64,000 nucleotides of DNA from DASUPK01 sp963843085 (GCA_963843085.1 CAWJJG010000010.1:124001-188000); one strand, 5' to 3'; counted from the stretch's first letter, positions 37,723 to 47,749 are shown. Translations and numbers: made by a program. Notes: generated by a model not told the origin, from the letters alone.

Positions 37723-37800
37723 GTGCCGGCCGGGGCGGCCGCGCGGGTGCTCGCGGTGGAGGGACGTGGCTGAGTCGGGTCGGTGCGCGACAATCGGAGC

Positions 37801-38870
<1,070 letters not shown>

Positions 38871-38874
<4 letters not shown>

Positions 38875-39725
38875 GCCCGCAGACCTCGGCAGTCCGCGAC
38901 GCGCTGCAGGGGGCGGTCGGTGCGCTCACGGCAGCCGGCTGCGAAACGGCACGGCTGGACGCGGAGCTGCTGCTCGCCCGAGCGACGGGATGGGACCGGG
39001 CCCGAATCGCCGCCGAGCCCGACCGGCGCCTGCCGGTGGGGGCATCGCGTGAGTTCGCCGAGATGGTCCGACGCCGGGTGCGGCGCGAGCCGGTCGCCTA
39101 CATCCTCGGGCGCAAGGGGTTCCGGCGGATCGAGCTGGTCGTCGACCGCCGTGTGCTGATCCCGCGGCCGGAGACGGAGCTGCTCGTCGAGATCGCCAAT
39201 GAGCTCTCGCCCGCCACCGTGCTGGACGTCGGCACCGGCAGCGGCGCGATCGCACTCGCCATCGCCGACGAGCTGGCGGCGTCGCGCGTGGTGGCCGCGG
39301 ATATCTCCTTCGACGCGGTTCGCGTCGCTCAGGCCAACGCCGAGCGCCTCGGTCTTGACGATCGCGTGGACGTCGTCCTCAGAGGCATCGACTCCCTGTC
39401 CGGCGCCGCGGCGGAAGCGGAGCCGTTTGACCTCCTGGTGGCGAACCTGCCCTACGTGAGCGAGGAGGAGTGGGAGGCGCTCCAGCCCGAGATCCGCGAT
39501 TACGAGCCTCGCGGCGCCCTGGTCCCCGGGCCGACGGGCCTCGAGGCGATCACGGCGCTGCTCGAGGAGCTGGTCGCGCTCGCCGGGCGCCCGAAGGCGG
39601 TCGCCCTCGAGGTCGGGGCCACCCAGGGACCGGCCATTTCCGATTTGGTGCGCGCGGCCGGGTATGAGCGGGTGGACGTCCGGCGCGATCTCGCCGGCCT
39701 CGACAGGGTCGTGGTGGGCCGATGA
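38871..39725 (+). CDS. prmC: Release factor glutamine methyltransferase
   Basis: 284 residues. The SAM-binding motif is DVGTGSGAIALAIADEL. The glutamine-binding motif, normally NPPY, reads NLPY in LLVANLPYVSEEEW. The upstream GRKGFRRIELVVDRRVLIPR, then PETELLV, is standard for PrmC/HemK. No ATG, GTG or TTG lies between the prfA stop and conserved sequence. CTG at 38871, overlapping the stop as CTGA with GGAG five bases upstream, is the only plausible start. The gene is coupled to prfA and to the YrdC-like gene downstream. Confidence 0.9.
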
Positions 39726-40360
39726 CCGAGACGGTCTCCGTCGAGCGCGATGGCGCCGAGGCGGCCCGCCGGGCACTGGAGCGGACCGTCGGGGCCGGAG
39801 GAGTCGCGATCTTCCCGGCGGACACTCTCTACGGCCTCGCCTGCGATCCGCTCAACGCTGCTGCCGTCGAGCGCATCCACGAGATCAAGGGACGTGGCGA
39901 GCGCAAGCCGTCGGCCGTCATGTACTTCGCGCCGCTCGCGATGCGCGAGCTGATCTCCGGGCTTGGGCCGAGAACCCGCGAGGCGGTCGGAGCTCTGCTG
40001 CCGGGCGCGGTGACGATGGTGGTCGCGAACCCCGAGCATCGCTACCCGCTGGCCTGCCGCGAGGATCCCGAGCGGCTCGGCGTGCGATTGATCGAGGGTC
40101 CCCTCGCGGGGGCGATGACGCCGATCTTCCAAACGAGCGCCAACCGCAGCGGGGCCGCGGCGCCGACGGGATTCGACGGGATCGATCCGGAGATCCTGGC
40201 CGCGACCGACCTCGCCATCGATGCGGGCGAGCTGATCGGCGAGCCCTCGACGGTCGTGGACGTCACGGACCTGGACGGGGAGGGCAGCTGGAGGGTCCTT
40301 CGGGAGGGCGCTCTGCCGGAGGCGGCGGTGGAGCACGCGCTGGCGGCGATCGAGGCCTAG
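39722..40360 (+). CDS. L-threonylcarbamoyladenylate synthase (Sua5/YciO/YrdC)
   Basis: 212 residues. The YrdC core is complete: VAIFPADTLYGLACDPLNAA, HEIKGRGERKPSAVMYF, LPGAVTMVVANPEHRYPLAC, GVRLIEGPLAG, TSANRSGAAAP, GEPSTVVDVTD. It makes threonylcarbamoyl-AMP for the t6A37 modification of tRNAs. The ATGA overlap with prmC shows co-translation. There is no Sua5 C-terminal domain. Confidence 0.93.
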   Translation: MTETVSVERDGAEAARRALERTVGAGGVAIFPADTLYGLACDPLNAAAVERIHEIKGRGERKPSAVMYFAPLAMRELISGLGPRTREAVGALLPGAVTMVVANPEHRYPLACREDPERLGVRLIEGPLAGAMTPIFQTSANRSGAAAPTGFDGIDPEILAATDLAIDAGELIGEPSTVVDVTDLDGEGSWRVLREGALPEAAVEHALAAIEA

Positions 40361-40764
40361 CGGGCCGCCTCCTCGGCCGCCCGGCGGGCCTCGTCGTGGC
40401 TCGCGTACGACCAGCCTCGCTGGAGCTTCTCCCCGCGCGGCTCGACGACCCAGGCCACGTCGGCCGTCACACCCTCGCCGCCGATCCGATGCTTCGCGGT
40501 CATCTCTCCCAGGACCAGCAGGCGGTCTCCGACCTCCCGGTAGGTGTCCAGCTCGACGTGCATGTCCGTGAACATCTCGTCGACGTCCTCGAACCACGCA
40601 CGGATCCCGTTGGGCCCGTGGTAGCCGGGGTCGCCCTCCTCGCGGGCGGTGAGGAACGGGTGCCACTCGCAGTCGGGGTTCCAGGCAGCGAGCCAGGCCT
40701 CGGGGTCCCGCTCGTTGAAGGCGTCGCGGGATTGCTCGAGCAGGCGTTGGTGGACCGATTGCAC
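40357..40764 (-). CDS. SnoaL/NTF2-like protein
   Basis: 135 residues: QSRDAFNERDPEAWLAAWNP, DPGYHGPNGIRAWFEDVDEM, VHVELDTYREVGDRLLVLGE-type strands typical of SnoaL-like proteins. The GTG at 40764 has AGGAGG upstream and comes one base after the preceding gene. Fourth and last gene of the R2lox operon. Likely a small-molecule binding or isomerising protein for the same unknown pathway. Confidence 0.75.
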   Translation of the reverse strand: MQSVHQRLLEQSRDAFNERDPEAWLAAWNPDCEWHPFLTAREEGDPGYHGPNGIRAWFEDVDEMFTDMHVELDTYREVGDRLLVLGEMTAKHRIGGEGVTADVAWVVEPRGEKLQRGWSYASHDEARRAAEEAAR

Positions 40765-40765
40765 C

Positions 40766-41170
40766 TCAGCCCTCCTGGCGCTCGGCGGCTTCCATCGCCT
40801 CGCCCATCGACTCGAACAGCTCGATCCGAATCGCCTTGCCGTCGCGAAACGACCAGACCATCGCGGCGTCCTGTCCGAAGTCGAGACCCGTGGTCTTGCC
40901 GCGGGCGCGAAGCGTGAAGTCGATGACCACGCGGTCACCGACCGGCTGGAAGTCGTGCGAGTCCCAGCGGATCCCGTCCATGACCTCGTAGAACGAGTCG
41001 AACCAGCGCCGCACGCCGTCGTGGCCGCGGTAGGTGTCCGGCTCGGAGGCGAGGCTGGGAGGCGTGGTGGCCTCGAACTCCGGGTGGATGAAGGGGAGGA
41101 TCCCCTCGACTCCCTCCCGGTTGAATGCGTCGAACGCCGTCTGCACGATCTCCACGCTTTCCGTCGCCAC
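40766..41170 (-). CDS. SnoaL/NTF2-like protein
   Basis: 134 residues: TAFDAFNREGVEGILPFIHP, YRGHDGVRRWFDSFYEVMDG, VIDFTLRARGKTTGLDFGQD. Same SnoaL fold as the next gene but only distantly alike. It starts at GTG 41170 three bases after the TetR gene. Third gene of the R2lox operon. Confidence 0.75.
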   Translation of the reverse strand: MATESVEIVQTAFDAFNREGVEGILPFIHPEFEATTPPSLASEPDTYRGHDGVRRWFDSFYEVMDGIRWDSHDFQPVGDRVVIDFTLRARGKTTGLDFGQDAAMVWSFRDGKAIRIELFESMGEAMEAAERQEG

Positions 41171-41173
41171 GGC

Positions 41174-41767
41174 TCAGCGCAGGACGCTCTCGATGAACAG
41201 CTCCCGTGCCTTCTTCCACTCGGCGGTCGGGCCTCGCTGGATCCGTTCGAGGATCAGCCCCTGATTGCAGGCGTTGATCATCAGGGCGAGTGCTCTCACG
41301 CGGTTCGCGGGGGGACCGTCCTCGGCGTTCGTGAGCAGGTCGATCAGGACCGTCTGCCAGCCCTCGCTGACCTCCGTGATCGTGCGCCGGATCTCGGGAT
41401 CCACGACGGAGACCGCAGCCAGGTCGAAGTAGAGCCGGGCGACCCTCTCGTCCCGGTTCAGCAGCCGGTCGAGCCCCGCAGCGATGCCGCGGACGATCTC
41501 CTCGACCGTTCGAGCGCCCTGGACGGCCGCGAGCGCCTCGGCCGTGATCTGCTCGGCGACCGCGCGGCCGCTCGCCTCGACGAGCCCCTGCTTGGAGCCG
41601 TAGTGGTAGACGACGAGCGGCTTGGACTCGCCGGCCTTGGCGGCCACCTTCGCGATCGTCAGCCCGGCGTAGCCGTCGGACTTCAGCACCTCGATGGCAG
41701 CCTCCAGGATCCGCTCGCGCGCGCCGGTGGAAGGGCGCCCGCGTCTTGTCGCGGTGGTGGCCTCCAC
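41174..41767 (-). CDS. TetR-family regulator
   Basis: 197 residues. The N-terminal helix-turn-helix is ARERILEAAIEVLKSDGYAG followed by LTIAKVAAKAGESKPLVVYH. The C-terminal ligand domain (ERVARLYFDLAAVSVV) gives no ligand clue. It starts at a GTG immediately after the R2lox stop. It is probably autoregulatory through the 22-bp palindrome at 42780 in the operon promoter. A TetR gene beside R2lox also occurs in mycobacteria. Confidence 0.9.
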   Translation of the reverse strand: MEATTATRRGRPSTGARERILEAAIEVLKSDGYAGLTIAKVAAKAGESKPLVVYHYGSKQGLVEASGRAVAEQITAEALAAVQGARTVEEIVRGIAAGLDRLLNRDERVARLYFDLAAVSVVDPEIRRTITEVSEGWQTVLIDLLTNAEDGPPANRVRALALMINACNQGLILERIQRGPTAEWKKARELFIESVLR

Positions 41768-42736
41768 CTATGCGGCGGCGAGCATTGCCGGATCGAGGCC
41801 CATCGCCGCCAGCTTCTTCGAGAGCGCCTTCGCCGCGTACTCGAAGATCTCCGACGAGTGGTAGAAGGGCGTCTCGAAGTTGTACGGGTCGTCGACCCAC
41901 GGCGGGACGAAGACGAGCGGCGCCACCGGCAGGCACTCCTTGAGGGTGTCCTCGACGATCTTGGCGTTGGCGCTGTCGGCCTTGATGGCGTCGGCCAGGA
42001 ACTTCACCCCGAAACCGACGTGCCGCGACTCGTCGCGGTTGACGGCGGTGAAGCCGGCTACGAATCCCGGGAGCGCGTTCTTCTCGCGGAGCGACTTGAT
42101 GATGAACCGGGCCGCCGTCAGGGCGAGCATTCCCTCGATGACGATCATGTAGACGGTCACGCCGCGCACCAGGGAGGGGAAGTGGCTCGGGTCCTTGCGG
42201 AGCGTCTCGGCCGCGTCGTGGAGGATGCCGTCGAACAGCTTCTGCCAGTCGTCGTTGACGACATAGTTCTGGTTCTCGATCTGGTCGTCGAGGTTGTCCG
42301 CCTTCTCGCCGAAGACCTCCCGGTAGAAGCCGTCCCAGAAGAGGACGTGCTTGGCCTCGTCGGAGATCTGGGTCGTCAGAAACATCTGCTGCATGTGCTG
42401 CGGCGCCGCGATCGCGAACGGGAGCAGCTCGACCGTCACGCGCTCCTCACCGAGGAAGAACTGGGAGAAGCCGAACTTGATGAACTTCCTCTCCTCCTCG
42501 GTGAAGAAGTCCGGGTCCGCCCACTGCTTGGCGTCCTCGGCGAAGTCGAAGTCCTCGGTCGACCAGTGCTGGCGCTGCCAGCGCATGAAGAGCTTCTCGT
42601 AGGAGGGGGCCGCCTCGACGATCCGGTCGAGGCCGGCCATCACCTTGTCGATGTCTCCGTCGAGCAGGACGGACAGCGCCTCGTCGTCGGTATGCAGCTC
42701 CTCGCGGCCGTTCGTCGTAGCTGTCGCGTCGCTCAT
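41768..42736 (-). CDS. R2-like ligand-binding oxidase (diiron or Mn/Fe protein)
   Basis: 322 residues of the ferritin-like ribonucleotide reductase R2 superfamily. Metal ligands are Glu in FLGEERVTVEL, Glu/His in ISDEAKHVLF, Glu in VIEGMLALT and Glu/His in NRDESRHVGFG. The overall sequence and isolation from any nrdA gene fit R2lox, a Mn/Fe oxidase that binds a long-chain fatty acid, with unknown physiological role. ATG 42736 has GGAGG upstream. First gene of a four-gene operon with TetR and two SnoaL proteins. Confidence 0.85.
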   Translation of the reverse strand: MSDATATTNGREELHTDDEALSVLLDGDIDKVMAGLDRIVEAAPSYEKLFMRWQRQHWSTEDFDFAEDAKQWADPDFFTEEERKFIKFGFSQFFLGEERVTVELLPFAIAAPQHMQQMFLTTQISDEAKHVLFWDGFYREVFGEKADNLDDQIENQNYVVNDDWQKLFDGILHDAAETLRKDPSHFPSLVRGVTVYMIVIEGMLALTAARFIIKSLREKNALPGFVAGFTAVNRDESRHVGFGVKFLADAIKADSANAKIVEDTLKECLPVAPLVFVPPWVDDPYNFETPFYHSSEIFEYAAKALSKKLAAMGLDPAMLAAA

Positions 42737-42778
42737 GTGTTCCCTCCGGAAGGTGGTTGCGGGCTCGGTGCGGGCCGC

Positions 42779-42808
42779 ATTATTGACCATTCGGTCAATA
42801 AATGTCAA
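42779..42808 (-). promoter_or_regulatory. Promoter of the R2lox operon
   Basis: Minus strand TTGACA (42803-42808), 18 bases, AATAAT (42779-42784). The operator palindrome lies across the spacer and -10. Confidence 0.6.
42780..42801. promoter_or_regulatory. TetR-type operator
   Basis: TTATTGACC (42780-42788) and GGTCAATAA (42793-42801), perfect 9-bp arms around a 4-base centre. Confidence 0.75.
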
Positions 42809-42833
42809 GCGGAATCCTCCCGATCGGCGGCAC

Positions 42834-42839
42834 TAGGCT
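42834..42839 (+). promoter_or_regulatory. Leaderless-type -10 TAGGCT
   Basis: TAGGCT, six bases, then GTG at 42846. Confidence 0.5.
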
Positions 42840-42845
42840 GCGCGG

Positions 42846-43427
42846 GTGCTGATCGACGAGCTTCTGCCCCGATTCGACCGCAGCAAGGTCGAGACGACGA
42901 TCGTCGAGGCCGAGCCGGCGCGTGTCTACGGCGCGGTTCTCGAGGCCGACCTGATGCAGGCGTACAAGGGAAGCCCCTCGATGCGCGCTCTGTTCGCGGC
43001 GAGGGGCGCGCCTTCGGCGATCGCCAGGCGCTTCCGCAGGGAGCCGGCGCCGCCCGACCCCGACGCGCTTCGGCTTGACGCGCTAAAGGAGGAGGGGGAA
43101 TGGGTGAAGCTCGGGGAGGACTTCGGCAAGGAGCTCGTCTTCGGCGCGATCGGGAGGTTCTGGGGCGGCGACATCAGCTGGGAGACGATCCGGGCGGAGG
43201 CCTTCAGGGACTTCGACCGGCCGGGATTCGGCAAGATCGCGGCGAACTTCTCGGTCCGCAGCTACGGCATCGGCCGCACGCTGCTCACCTACGAGGCCCG
43301 CACGGCCGGGACCCATCCACCCGCCAGCCGCGGCATCAAGCGCTACTGGGTCGTGGTCGGCCCGGGCATCGGGATCGTGCTGCGGGGAACCCTCCGCTAC
43401 ATCAAGTCGCTGTCAGAGCGCACTTAG
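42846..43427 (+). CDS. Uncharacterised protein, possibly SRPBCC-like
   Basis: 193 residues. The start FDRSKVETTIVEAEPARVYG and the end LTYEARTAGTHPPASRGIKR followed by YWVVVGPGIGIVLRGTLRYI look like the outer parts of a START/SRPBCC fold, which binds hydrophobic ligands. The GTG at 42846 is placed by TAGGCT six bases before it. Divergent from the R2lox operon across the TetR operator, so it may share that control. Identification is tentative. Confidence 0.55.
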   Translation: MLIDELLPRFDRSKVETTIVEAEPARVYGAVLEADLMQAYKGSPSMRALFAARGAPSAIARRFRREPAPPDPDALRLDALKEEGEWVKLGEDFGKELVFGAIGRFWGGDISWETIRAEAFRDFDRPGFGKIAANFSVRSYGIGRTLLTYEARTAGTHPPASRGIKRYWVVVGPGIGIVLRGTLRYIKSLSERT

Positions 43428-43487
43428 CATCGGCGGGAGCCCATAACGTCTGTCAACCTTGAGCGACCGACCACGAGGAGCCCGAAC

Positions 43488-44774
43488 TTGACGCCAGTAG
43501 ACCTGCCCGACGACTTCCAGACCGCCCACCTCGCAGAGGTCGACCCGGACGTCGCCCGGGTGCTCGACCGTGAGCTCGCCCGCCAGCAGGGAACGCTCGA
43601 GATGATCGCCTCGGAGAACTTCGTCCCTCAGGCGGTGCTCGACGCCGCCGGCTCGGTGCTCACCAACAAGTATGCGGAGGGCTATCCAGGGAAGCGCTAC
43701 TACGGCGGCTGCGAGGAGGTCGACGTCGCCGAGCAGCTCGCCATCGACCGCGCCAAGGCGGTGTTCGGCGCCGAGCACGCCAACGTCCAGCCGCACTCGG
43801 GCGCCCAGGCCAACAACGCGGCGTACATGGCGATGATCGAGCCGGGCGACACGATCATGGGGATGGCGCTCGACCACGGCGGCCATCTCACCCACGGGAT
43901 GAAGCTGAACGTCTCCGGCAAGCTCTACAACGTCGTCGCCTACCACGTGCGCCGCGAGGACAGGCTCGTCGACATGGACGAGGTGGCAAAGCTCGCCGAG
44001 GAGCACAGGCCGAAGGTGATCGTCGCGGGTTGGTCGGCGTATCCGCGCCGGCTCGACTTCGCAGCCTTCCGGCAGATCGCCGATTCGATCGGGGCCAAGC
44101 TGATGGTGGACATGGCTCATTTCGCCGGGCTGGTCGCGGCCGGCGAGCATCCGAATCCGGTCGAGCACGCGGACGTGGTCACGACCACGATCCACAAGAC
44201 CCTCTGCGGGCCGCGCAGCGGGATGATCCTCTGCCGGGAGGAGCTGGCCGCGGACGTCAACCGCGCGGTCTTCCCGGGGCAGCAGGGTGGCCCGCTGATG
44301 CACATCATCGCCGCCAAGGCCGTGGCGCTGAAGATCGCCCAGAGCGATCAGTTCAAGGAGCGTCAGCGCCAGACGATCGCCAACGCGCAGGCCTTCGCCG
44401 AGGAGCTGATCTCCGGTGGCATCGAGGTCCTCACCGGCGGCACCGACGTGCACCTGGTGCTGGTGGACCTGACCAACACCGGCCTGGACGGCAAGACGGC
44501 CGAGACCCGCCTCGAGGAGGTTGGCATCACCGTCAACCGCAACGCGATCCCGTTCGACGAGCGCCCGCCGATGAACCCATCGGGGCTGCGGATCGGGACC
44601 CCGGCCCTGACGACACGGGGTCTGGACGAGGAAGACCTGCGAGAGATCGCCAGGGTGATCGTCACGGCACTGGGCGACGAGTTCGACTCACAGAAGGACT
44701 CGCTCCTCGACCGCACGCGGGCGCTGATGGAGCGCCACCCCCTCTATCCGCAGCTCTCAGCCGCCACGGTCTAG
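43488..44774 (+). CDS. glyA: Serine hydroxymethyltransferase
   Basis: 428 residues. It interconverts serine and glycine with tetrahydrofolate. The PLP lysine is in VVTTTIHKTLCGPRSGMILC. NKYAEGYPGKRYYGGCEEVD, ASENFVPQAVL and HSGAQANNAAYMAMIEPGD are family signatures. TTG start at 43488 with GAGGAG seven bases upstream; TAACGT (43444-43449) may be the -10. The following genes run in the same direction with short gaps. Confidence 0.96.
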   Translation: MTPVDLPDDFQTAHLAEVDPDVARVLDRELARQQGTLEMIASENFVPQAVLDAAGSVLTNKYAEGYPGKRYYGGCEEVDVAEQLAIDRAKAVFGAEHANVQPHSGAQANNAAYMAMIEPGDTIMGMALDHGGHLTHGMKLNVSGKLYNVVAYHVRREDRLVDMDEVAKLAEEHRPKVIVAGWSAYPRRLDFAAFRQIADSIGAKLMVDMAHFAGLVAAGEHPNPVEHADVVTTTIHKTLCGPRSGMILCREELAADVNRAVFPGQQGGPLMHIIAAKAVALKIAQSDQFKERQRQTIANAQAFAEELISGGIEVLTGGTDVHLVLVDLTNTGLDGKTAETRLEEVGITVNRNAIPFDERPPMNPSGLRIGTPALTTRGLDEEDLREIARVIVTALGDEFDSQKDSLLDRTRALMERHPLYPQLSAATV

Positions 44775-44780
44775 ACCGGC

Positions 44781-45803
44781 TTGAAGATCTGGGCCGACAT
44801 GAGCGGGCCGGCGCACGTGCTCGTGCTCCGGCCGATCATCGAGCGCTTGCGCGCGCAGGGACACGAGGTCCTGATCACCGCGCGCGTGTACACGCAGACG
44901 CTCGAGCTCCTCGAGCTGCACGGCATGGACTACACGCTGATCGGCAAGCACGGCGGGGCATCGCGGGTGCGCAAGCTGATGCGGCTGATCCAGCGGACGA
45001 GCGGGATGCGCCGCTTCGGCAAGGGGGAAGGGTTCGGCCTCTCGATCGCGCATGGATCGAACGACATCGCGATCGCCTCGCGGATGCTCGGCATTCCCGA
45101 GGCGAACATGCACGACTACGAGTTCGCCGTCGCGCAGCATCACGTCGGCTGCCGGCTCGCGAAACGGGTGATCTTCCCCGACTCCGTGCCCCCCGAGCGG
45201 CTGAAGCGCTTCGGCGTAACCCCGGAGAAGCTCTTCCAGTACCCCGGGATCAAGGAGGAGTACTACCTCTCCGACTTCGAGCCGGACCCGAACGCGCTGG
45301 AGAAGCTGGGCGTGGACACCGAGCGGGTCGTCGTCATCTTCCGCCCGCCGCCCGACGTCTCGCTCTATCACCGCAAGTCGAACCCGCTCTTTCCGCAGGT
45401 GCTGGCGCGGGTAGGCTCTGACCCCGGTGTGCACGCGATCGTCCTGCCGCGCACCGAGGAGCAGCGGACCTACGTCAAGGAGCTCGCCCTGCCGTCCCTG
45501 ATCGTTCCCGACCATGCCGTGGAGGCGCAGAGCCTGGTAGCCCTTGCGGACCTGGTCGTCTCTGCCGGGGGGACGATGAACCGGGAGGCCGTCGCGCTCG
45601 GCACTCCCGTCTACACGACCTATGGAGGACGGCTCGGCGGGGTGGACGAGGCACTGATCCGTTCCAACCGGCTACGGCCGCTGACCGACCCCAGGGCCTT
45701 GGAGCTGGTCAAGAAGACGGGCCAGGGCGAGCGGGTCCGGCGCGACCCGCAACTGCTCGTCGACCTGATGCTCGGAGCGGCGCCGGATGGCGACCCAGAC
45801 TGA
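44781..45803 (+). CDS. DUF354 protein, GT-B-like
   Basis: 340 residues of the DUF354 family, which resembles UDP-GlcNAc 2-epimerase and GT-B glycosyltransferases. MKIWADMSGPAHVLVLRPII with RLRAQGHEVLITARVYTQTL is the N-terminal Rossmann half. VSAGGTMNREAVALGTPVYT is the nucleotide-sugar half. TTG start six bases after glyA. It overlaps the sugar transferase by 17 bases, supporting a role in surface polysaccharide assembly; the reaction itself is unknown. Confidence 0.8.
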   Translation: MKIWADMSGPAHVLVLRPIIERLRAQGHEVLITARVYTQTLELLELHGMDYTLIGKHGGASRVRKLMRLIQRTSGMRRFGKGEGFGLSIAHGSNDIAIASRMLGIPEANMHDYEFAVAQHHVGCRLAKRVIFPDSVPPERLKRFGVTPEKLFQYPGIKEEYYLSDFEPDPNALEKLGVDTERVVVIFRPPPDVSLYHRKSNPLFPQVLARVGSDPGVHAIVLPRTEEQRTYVKELALPSLIVPDHAVEAQSLVALADLVVSAGGTMNREAVALGTPVYTTYGGRLGGVDEALIRSNRLRPLTDPRALELVKKTGQGERVRRDPQLLVDLMLGAAPDGDPD

Positions 45804-46464
45804 GCAGCCGAGCACAGTCGCCGAGCAGGTCTCGGTCATCGCGGCAGAGGCGTACGCCCCCCGGCCCGTGGACTTCGTGCTGCGGGCGCTCGACCTCGCC
45901 ATCGCCGGGTCGGCCCTGATCCTCCTCTCGCCGCTGCTCGCGCTCCTCGCCCTGGCGACGTTGCTCACGTCCGGGCGGCCGGTCCTCTACCGCGGCGAGC
46001 GCGTCGGGCAGGCGGGACATGTCTTCAAGATGTACAAGCTCCGCACCCTGCGCCCGGGGGCTGAGACCCGTCTCGGCAACACCTACGGCGAGGAGCTCAG
46101 CCGGCGCACCGAGGAGGAGGTGACGATGGTCGGGAAGGCCGCGCGCCTTACCCACATCGACGAGGTGCCGCAGCTCTTCAACGTGCTCCGCGGCGACATG
46201 AGCATGGTCGGTCCCCGCCCGATCCGACCCGCCTTCTTCGAGCAGATCTGCGAGGAGCTCCCGACCTACTGGCAGCGACTGGTGGTCCGACCCGGAGTGA
46301 CCGGCTTCGCCCAGACCAGGATCACCCGCGAGGACTCGTGGGAGGACAAGCTCATCCACGACCTCGAGTACATCGCCGACCGGTCGATCCGGCTCTACCT
46401 GCGGGTGCTCGGGGCGACGATGGCGAGGATCGTCCGGCTCGCGATCAGCGGGAGAAACCGCTGA
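45787..46464 (+). CDS. Polyprenyl-phosphate sugar phosphotransferase (WcaJ/WbaP type)
   Basis: 225 residues with one membrane segment (LDLAIAGSALILLSPLLALL). The catalytic domain carries VFKMYKLRTL, RLTHIDEVPQLFNVLRGDMS and MVGPRPIRPAFF, the signatures of initiating phosphoglycosyl transferases that place the first sugar phosphate on undecaprenyl phosphate. An active Asp-Glu pair is in HIDEVPQ. Together with the WecA-like gene at 49662 it starts exopolysaccharide repeat units; having two types of initiator suggests two glycans. Confidence 0.9.
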   Translation: MATQTEQPSTVAEQVSVIAAEAYAPRPVDFVLRALDLAIAGSALILLSPLLALLALATLLTSGRPVLYRGERVGQAGHVFKMYKLRTLRPGAETRLGNTYGEELSRRTEEEVTMVGKAARLTHIDEVPQLFNVLRGDMSMVGPRPIRPAFFEQICEELPTYWQRLVVRPGVTGFAQTRITREDSWEDKLIHDLEYIADRSIRLYLRVLGATMARIVRLAISGRNR

Positions 46465-46533
46465 GACAGCATTGACGCGATGTCTCATCGAGGTATACGC
46501 TGCGCGGGAGGGATGAAGGAGAGGAGCGGGACC

Positions 46534-47706
46534 ATGCGCAGGATGCTTGTGGTGCTCGGTGTTGGTCTGGCGATCGCCGCAGTGGCGGCGTCGACGGCCC
46601 CTGCCGCGAAGAAGCACAGGACGGTCAGGGACACGACCACGTGGCTGTGCAAACCGGGGATACCGGACAACCCATGTGAGCCGGGCTTCGCCACCACGCT
46701 GCTCTCGCCGACCGGCGAGATCGTCGGCACGCAGAACGTGAAGCCGGATCGCAAGCGGAAGATCGACTGCTTCTACGTCTATCCGACCGTCAGCGACGAC
46801 AAGGGCACCAACTCGGATCTCTCCATCGACCCGGAGGAGCGCTCGATCGCGCTGTATCAGGCCGCCCGCTACGGCCTGCACTGCCGGCTCTTCGCGCCGA
46901 TGTACCGGCAGCTCACGCTTTCTGCGATCGGCGGCACGAGCATTCCCCCCGAGGCGCAGCAGCTCGCCTACAACGATGTGCTCTCGGCCTGGCGGACCTA
47001 CCTGCGCAAGTACAACCACCGCCGCGGCGTCGTCCTGATCGGGCATTCGCAGGGGAGCTTCGTGCTCCGCGAGCTGATTCACCAGGTCGTCGATCCGAGG
47101 GCCAAGGTCCGCAAGCTGCTCGTCTCGGCGATCCTGCTCGGCGGCAACGTGACCGTGCGAACCGGCGGCAACGTCGGGGGCGACTTCAAGCACATTCCCG
47201 GCTGCCGCAGGGCAAGGCAGACCGGTTGTGCGATCGCCTTCTCGACCTTCGATGGGCCCGTCCCCGACAACACGAAGTTCGGGCGGCCGTCATCCCTCGC
47301 CGAGCCGGGCCTGCCGACCACCGGCGATGTCCTCTGCACCAACCCGGCCGCCCTCCGAGGCGGGTCGGCCACGCTCACCTCGGTGTTCCCGACCCAGCCG
47401 TTCGCTCCGGGCACGACGATCGGGCTCGCGACCGGGCTCGTCGGTGTGCCGCAGCCCTCCGGGACGACGACGCCCTGGTTCCAGGCCCAGGGTTATGCGG
47501 GAGGCTGCTCGGCGGACAACAACGCGCACGTTCTCCAGATCACCCCGACCGGCGGCGCGCCGGCCCTGAATCCGATTCCCGATGCGAGCTGGGGCCTGCA
47601 TCTGGTCGATGCCAACATCGCGCTCGGCAACCTGACCGACGATGTCGCCGTCGAGGCCAAGGCCTGGGCGAGGGCGAACGCCCGGCGGAAGCACAAGAAG
47701 AAGTAG
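46534..47706 (+). CDS. Secreted DUF3089 alpha/beta hydrolase (lipase-like)
   Basis: 390 residues. A signal peptide (MLVVLGVGLAIAAVAASTAP) is followed by CFYVYPTVSDDKGTNSDLSI and the nucleophile elbow VVLIGHSQGSFVLREL with Ser in GHSQG, as in DUF3089 lipase-like proteins. The end of the domain has DASWGLHLVDANIALGNLTD with a candidate catalytic His. A KHKKK tail closes the protein. ATG 46534 is preceded by GGAG. Probably cleaves lipids or esters outside the cell. Confidence 0.85.
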   Translation: MRRMLVVLGVGLAIAAVAASTAPAAKKHRTVRDTTTWLCKPGIPDNPCEPGFATTLLSPTGEIVGTQNVKPDRKRKIDCFYVYPTVSDDKGTNSDLSIDPEERSIALYQAARYGLHCRLFAPMYRQLTLSAIGGTSIPPEAQQLAYNDVLSAWRTYLRKYNHRRGVVLIGHSQGSFVLRELIHQVVDPRAKVRKLLVSAILLGGNVTVRTGGNVGGDFKHIPGCRRARQTGCAIAFSTFDGPVPDNTKFGRPSSLAEPGLPTTGDVLCTNPAALRGGSATLTSVFPTQPFAPGTTIGLATGLVGVPQPSGTTTPWFQAQGYAGGCSADNNAHVLQITPTGGAPALNPIPDASWGLHLVDANIALGNLTDDVAVEAKAWARANARRKHKKK

Positions 47707-47749
47707 GCGCCGCGGCCCCGGGCTCCCGCGAGTGATCCCGGGCGCTCTC

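Noticed and set aside
47711..47745. CCCGGG...CCCGGG pair as a terminator before asnB
   Set aside because: Only six paired bases with a 14-base loop and no T-run; too weak to call.
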